Positions 61,101 through 64,000 of a stretch of 64,000 nt of DNA are shown here, in pieces (positions within the stretch are counted from its first letter, which is position 1; each line of letters starts with the position of its first letter). Origin of the DNA: Picocystis sp. L7 (Eukaryota; Chlorophyta; Picocystophyceae; Picocystales; Picocystaceae); contig QXJR01000005.1 in NCBI GenBank assembly GCA_020975725.1, positions 310,001 through 374,000 of the forward strand, in the 5' to 3' direction. A program made the translations under genes and the position numbers. The notes under the pieces were generated by a model. That model worked only from the letters and a program-made list of their open reading frames with translations, was not told the DNA's origin and searched no databases.

Positions 61101-64000
61101 CGAAGAGTAGCATTGTACATGTCAAACTGCATCAAGATGAACTAGGTTCGCTCAACAACAGATAAAGCTGAGGAAATCTCCATAGATGTTGAGCCCTACA
61201 AAGAACTCCCTGCGAGATCAACGAGTGGCAAGCTCTATGGAGTATTCGTCAGGTGTGGAAAATCAGATGGAAAACATACCACTATTAGCTTCTGTGCCTT
61301 CAGATATCCGTAGAAGCATACACGTGATCTCAGCATTGGAGGGGGAAATTACCGGGATTATTCAATGTCTGGAGGTCATTGCCTCATGCCCAATGCTTCC
61401 GCCCTTGCTGCAAGTAGTACTCAAACAAAGCAGCAGTGGAGTGCATGCTGCATATTATGGTCACTTTTCGGAACCCTCTTACTTGGCTGTTTGACAAAGA
61501 TCTAGATGCTCCAGTCGCGGTGGATCACAAGAATCCCACACCCATTGCATAGTCTCATGCTCCTCCGGCAAGGCCCTCGTCCCTCAGATTCCCAATTTTC
61601 AAGTGTCGAACAGTTTTTACTACCAACATCTGGAATCCAGTAGCTGTTGCAAGCAAAAAACAGGCTTCCAATACCTAACACACAACTGTAACTGCCAGCA
61701 GCATGAACGATGAAAGTTGCACCGTAGAACTAGACAGGCTAGTTGTGTTCTCCATCACTTCGACAAGGTTGTCAACATGGCAGATATTATGGTAGACGAA
61801 AATCTTCACTGACTCCTCTTACGTTTCACAGAGTAAAATCACCCTAGCCCATCTTGAACGCTATGGGACATCAGTTGCTTTATGAATACAGATTTGTGTG
61901 GAATAAACAATAGTTTGTGCATCTTTACCTTCCTCACAACCTGTATCACAGATGTAGGTAGCAGTTTGTCATGAGCCAAATGTATTACACCATGGCCTCT
62001 TGATAACTCTTTGCGAGCGAAGAAGAAGATCCAGGGTAATGAAGTTCATTCGTATCTGTAGATTGTTACTGATTACTTGCCATGTACCTGTTCTTGTGAA
62101 GAAAACAATGGTGCTGAATCGAGGCAATCTTCTTCTTCAGCATCTTTCTCTTTCCAATGGAAAATTCAAAGGTCATTCTGCTTGTCTGAAGTGTGAAGAC
62201 ACCACACACAGTAAGAATTTGTTACGCTCACCGTAATCCCTCCCGGCCCGTGTTGTCTTCCAGCATTGTTTAACCTTCCTGTCCAAGAATTTGAGCGATC
62301 AGTCATTCATTTGAGAAGGACAGGCAAGGATTCTGGTCGCGTTTGATAGTTGAAAGCCTTGGACAACATTGCAAGAGCCTTGTACACAGACATGTTCCTT
62401 CATTATCATGAGAGTCTCAGTGCGGTGTTTGGTTGGACAAAGGTCTGGTCTACTTAAGTTTCTAGGAACTTTTCACATTCAAACGAAACCACCTATGCGT
62501 GGTGTGAAGGATAGGGAGTAGAGATAGAAGACAAACCCTCTGTCCTCACCCAGAGCCACAGAAGATAAGCATGTAAGCTCACCATATGCATGAAACCCAC
62601 GATAATCAAGTGTGGTTGGGTTCAACTGGTCTGAGCCGTATCTCGATGATTTGATTTTGGGAAAAGTATTTCCTGTCTGACCAACGTAAATCGACTTGGG
62701 CTGTTCCTAGTCTAACGTCTCGATTTCGAGCTAGCTTCTTCAATCCTTCGGATCAATAGGTGAGAGGGAATTTCTAAATCACTCCTTAAGTTTTCCCAGT
62801 TGCCTCCTAGGAGAAAAACTGCTAGAAAGCAAATGCGATTTTGGCAAAAATTCACCTGTGAATCAGAGTTTCCTTAAGGGATGTAAAGACAATGCTCTCA
62901 TCGGTGTCTCCTCTTGTAGCCGATCAACCTTGCACGTCTTTGGATGAAGCGCTAGCGAAGAGAGTAGCTGATGGCTTGGTTGGTTGCACACAATATCTGA
63001 GAGCTCCACCAGGGCAGCATCTTGGAGATTAGTAGCCGGGAACAAGAAGGGCAACGGAGAACACCTGGCTCTTTCTCTACAAATGATTGCTACATGAGAT
63101 GGGTGACTTTTACCTTCTGCACTAAGCACTCATCAGTTCGTCTCTGTGCGCGCTCTCTCCTAGATGTTGGCTCCTTATGGAATGTACACTTCCAGACCAT
63201 TGTTGAAGTCCTTTAGCTAGGAATAATATAGGAGAATAGCTAGCATTGACCTCATCACTACGCTACACCGATGCTTCCGGGACAACGACCAGAAGTCCTC
63301 CAGACGAAAACCGCACTTGCCATTTTACAGGGTATTCTCTCTCTTAACTTGGAGTTTTCTACATTCGTGCAACCTTCCAAACAAATATGACGGCAAAGCA
63401 TGACATTTGCTGCTGTGAGTTTCCTCTCCCGGGCAATATCAACACCATTCACGGTCAAAAAGTTTCTTCGAAAGGCTGCAAGTGGTTTCAAAGACAGTAA
63501 AGACCCTCTTGATCTACATCCTCACTGTTACCGTTTGGAAGAGGCGTTAAAGCTTTAAAAATGTTGCAAACACAATTCAAGTAACAAGTGAGTGGCATTC
63601 TTCGACACACTTGCAATACTTCCGGTATACTTCAGTGGACTCTCGACCTGTGAACTTTATTCGGGAAGACTTCCTCATGGCTGAACACAGTGAAGGCCAT
63701 GCCGGACTCTTTCATCTTACCTTGCTTGAGGTACACCAACTGGCAGTAAGGTCGACCAAGCTTTCAGAGAGTCAAACCTCCGGATGCGTCTCCAACATTA
63801 TTTCAAGACATTTCCAAGACAATGGCACCTGGTGGGAAATACCTTTGGTATTATGGTGACGTCAGCGGCAAGTCCACATGTTGCAAGTTCCCAATCAAAA
63901 GCAGTCACAGTATTGGTGGACAGATGACACCCATCCGGGATATGGTTGCACACTTTCCGTAAGACAAAAGCACCACTTGTGCTGTCTGCGAGGCAGTTCA
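58181..64000. other. Long AT-richer region without a confident gene
   Basis: About 5.8 kb. Open frames are short (under about 140 codons), lack domains and show no codon pattern on either strand. No LTRs, inverted repeats, tRNA or rRNA sequence was recognised. A few short stretches read like protein: 58711-58887 and about 61140-61318 (EEISIDVEPYKELPARSTSG and KLYGVFVRCGKSDGKHTTIS). These could be decayed genes, exons of an intron-bearing gene, or chance. The near part should include the 3' end of the FkbM transcript. Confidence 0.4.
58711..58887 (+). pseudogene. Protein-like fragment, possibly transketolase-type
   Basis: An open stretch with no ATG start reads GIPVDGDKPAILEALREAKE followed by NLGQPTVLML, then a stop. 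The VDG-x-PA-(x)n-AL-x-EAK-x-n-PT-x-L pattern is reminiscent of the segment in thiamine-diphosphate enzymes such as transketolase, but the match is short and the typical following T-x-G is absent. It may be a gene relic or an exon; low confidence. Confidence 0.2.

Noticed and set aside
63258-63491. 77-codon minus-strand ORF near the window end
   Set aside because: No recognisable family, short, and no supporting context.

Overview
The window is eukaryotic nuclear DNA, about 90% of it nested transposable elements. Nothing in it fixes the species. The few host genes appear intronless, and the mix of Ty1/copia, Ty3/gypsy, Harbinger, Mutator-like and Crypton-like elements fits an intron-poor, repeat-rich alga or algal-type protist; that is inference only.

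Layout. 1-1421: Ty1/copia gag fragment (Copia A). 1422-4643: PIF/Harbinger DNA transposon with a DDE transposase and a convergent accessory gene. 4644-10032: Crypton-like tyrosine-recombinase gene split by a Mutator-like element (MULE, 5617-9347) with 640-bp terminal inverted repeats and an 11-bp target duplication. 10617 to about 21.32 kb: second copia element (Copia B, minus strand), carrying a nested gypsy (gypsy A, 11416-18787). 21.3-30.1 kb: gypsy D. 30.1-47.1 kb: head-to-tail gypsy array (array B, minus strand) with an exact 7024-bp period. 48582-56417: whole-looking gypsy C, inserted into a host methyltransferase gene. 57.1-58.2 kb: divergent host FkbM-type methyltransferase. 58.2-64 kb: no confidently called gene.

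Main result. Gypsy lineages A, B and C each carry a full C5-cytosine DNA methyltransferase domain inside pol, between RNase H and integrase. Motifs I, IV (PCQPFS), VI (ECTPFA), VIII (RTRLCW), IX and X (CGNAFPVGW) are kept in all of them. All four gypsy lineages also end pol with an unusual module closing in a Tudor/chromo-like WTDG segment. The Pol product therefore seems to combine copying, integration, DNA-methylation writing and possibly chromatin reading. From memory, methyltransferase capture by retrotransposons has been reported in some dinoflagellates and streptophyte algae, so the principle is not new; the arrangement here and the C-terminal module deserve attention.

Other strong points: insertion of C into the host gene leaves a 4-bp duplication across which the host reading frame resumes exactly. 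The MULE does the same to the Crypton-like gene. Array B changes abruptly from perfect repetition to a diverged variant near 46030, which marks a recombination joint. LTR and SNP counts were made by eye.
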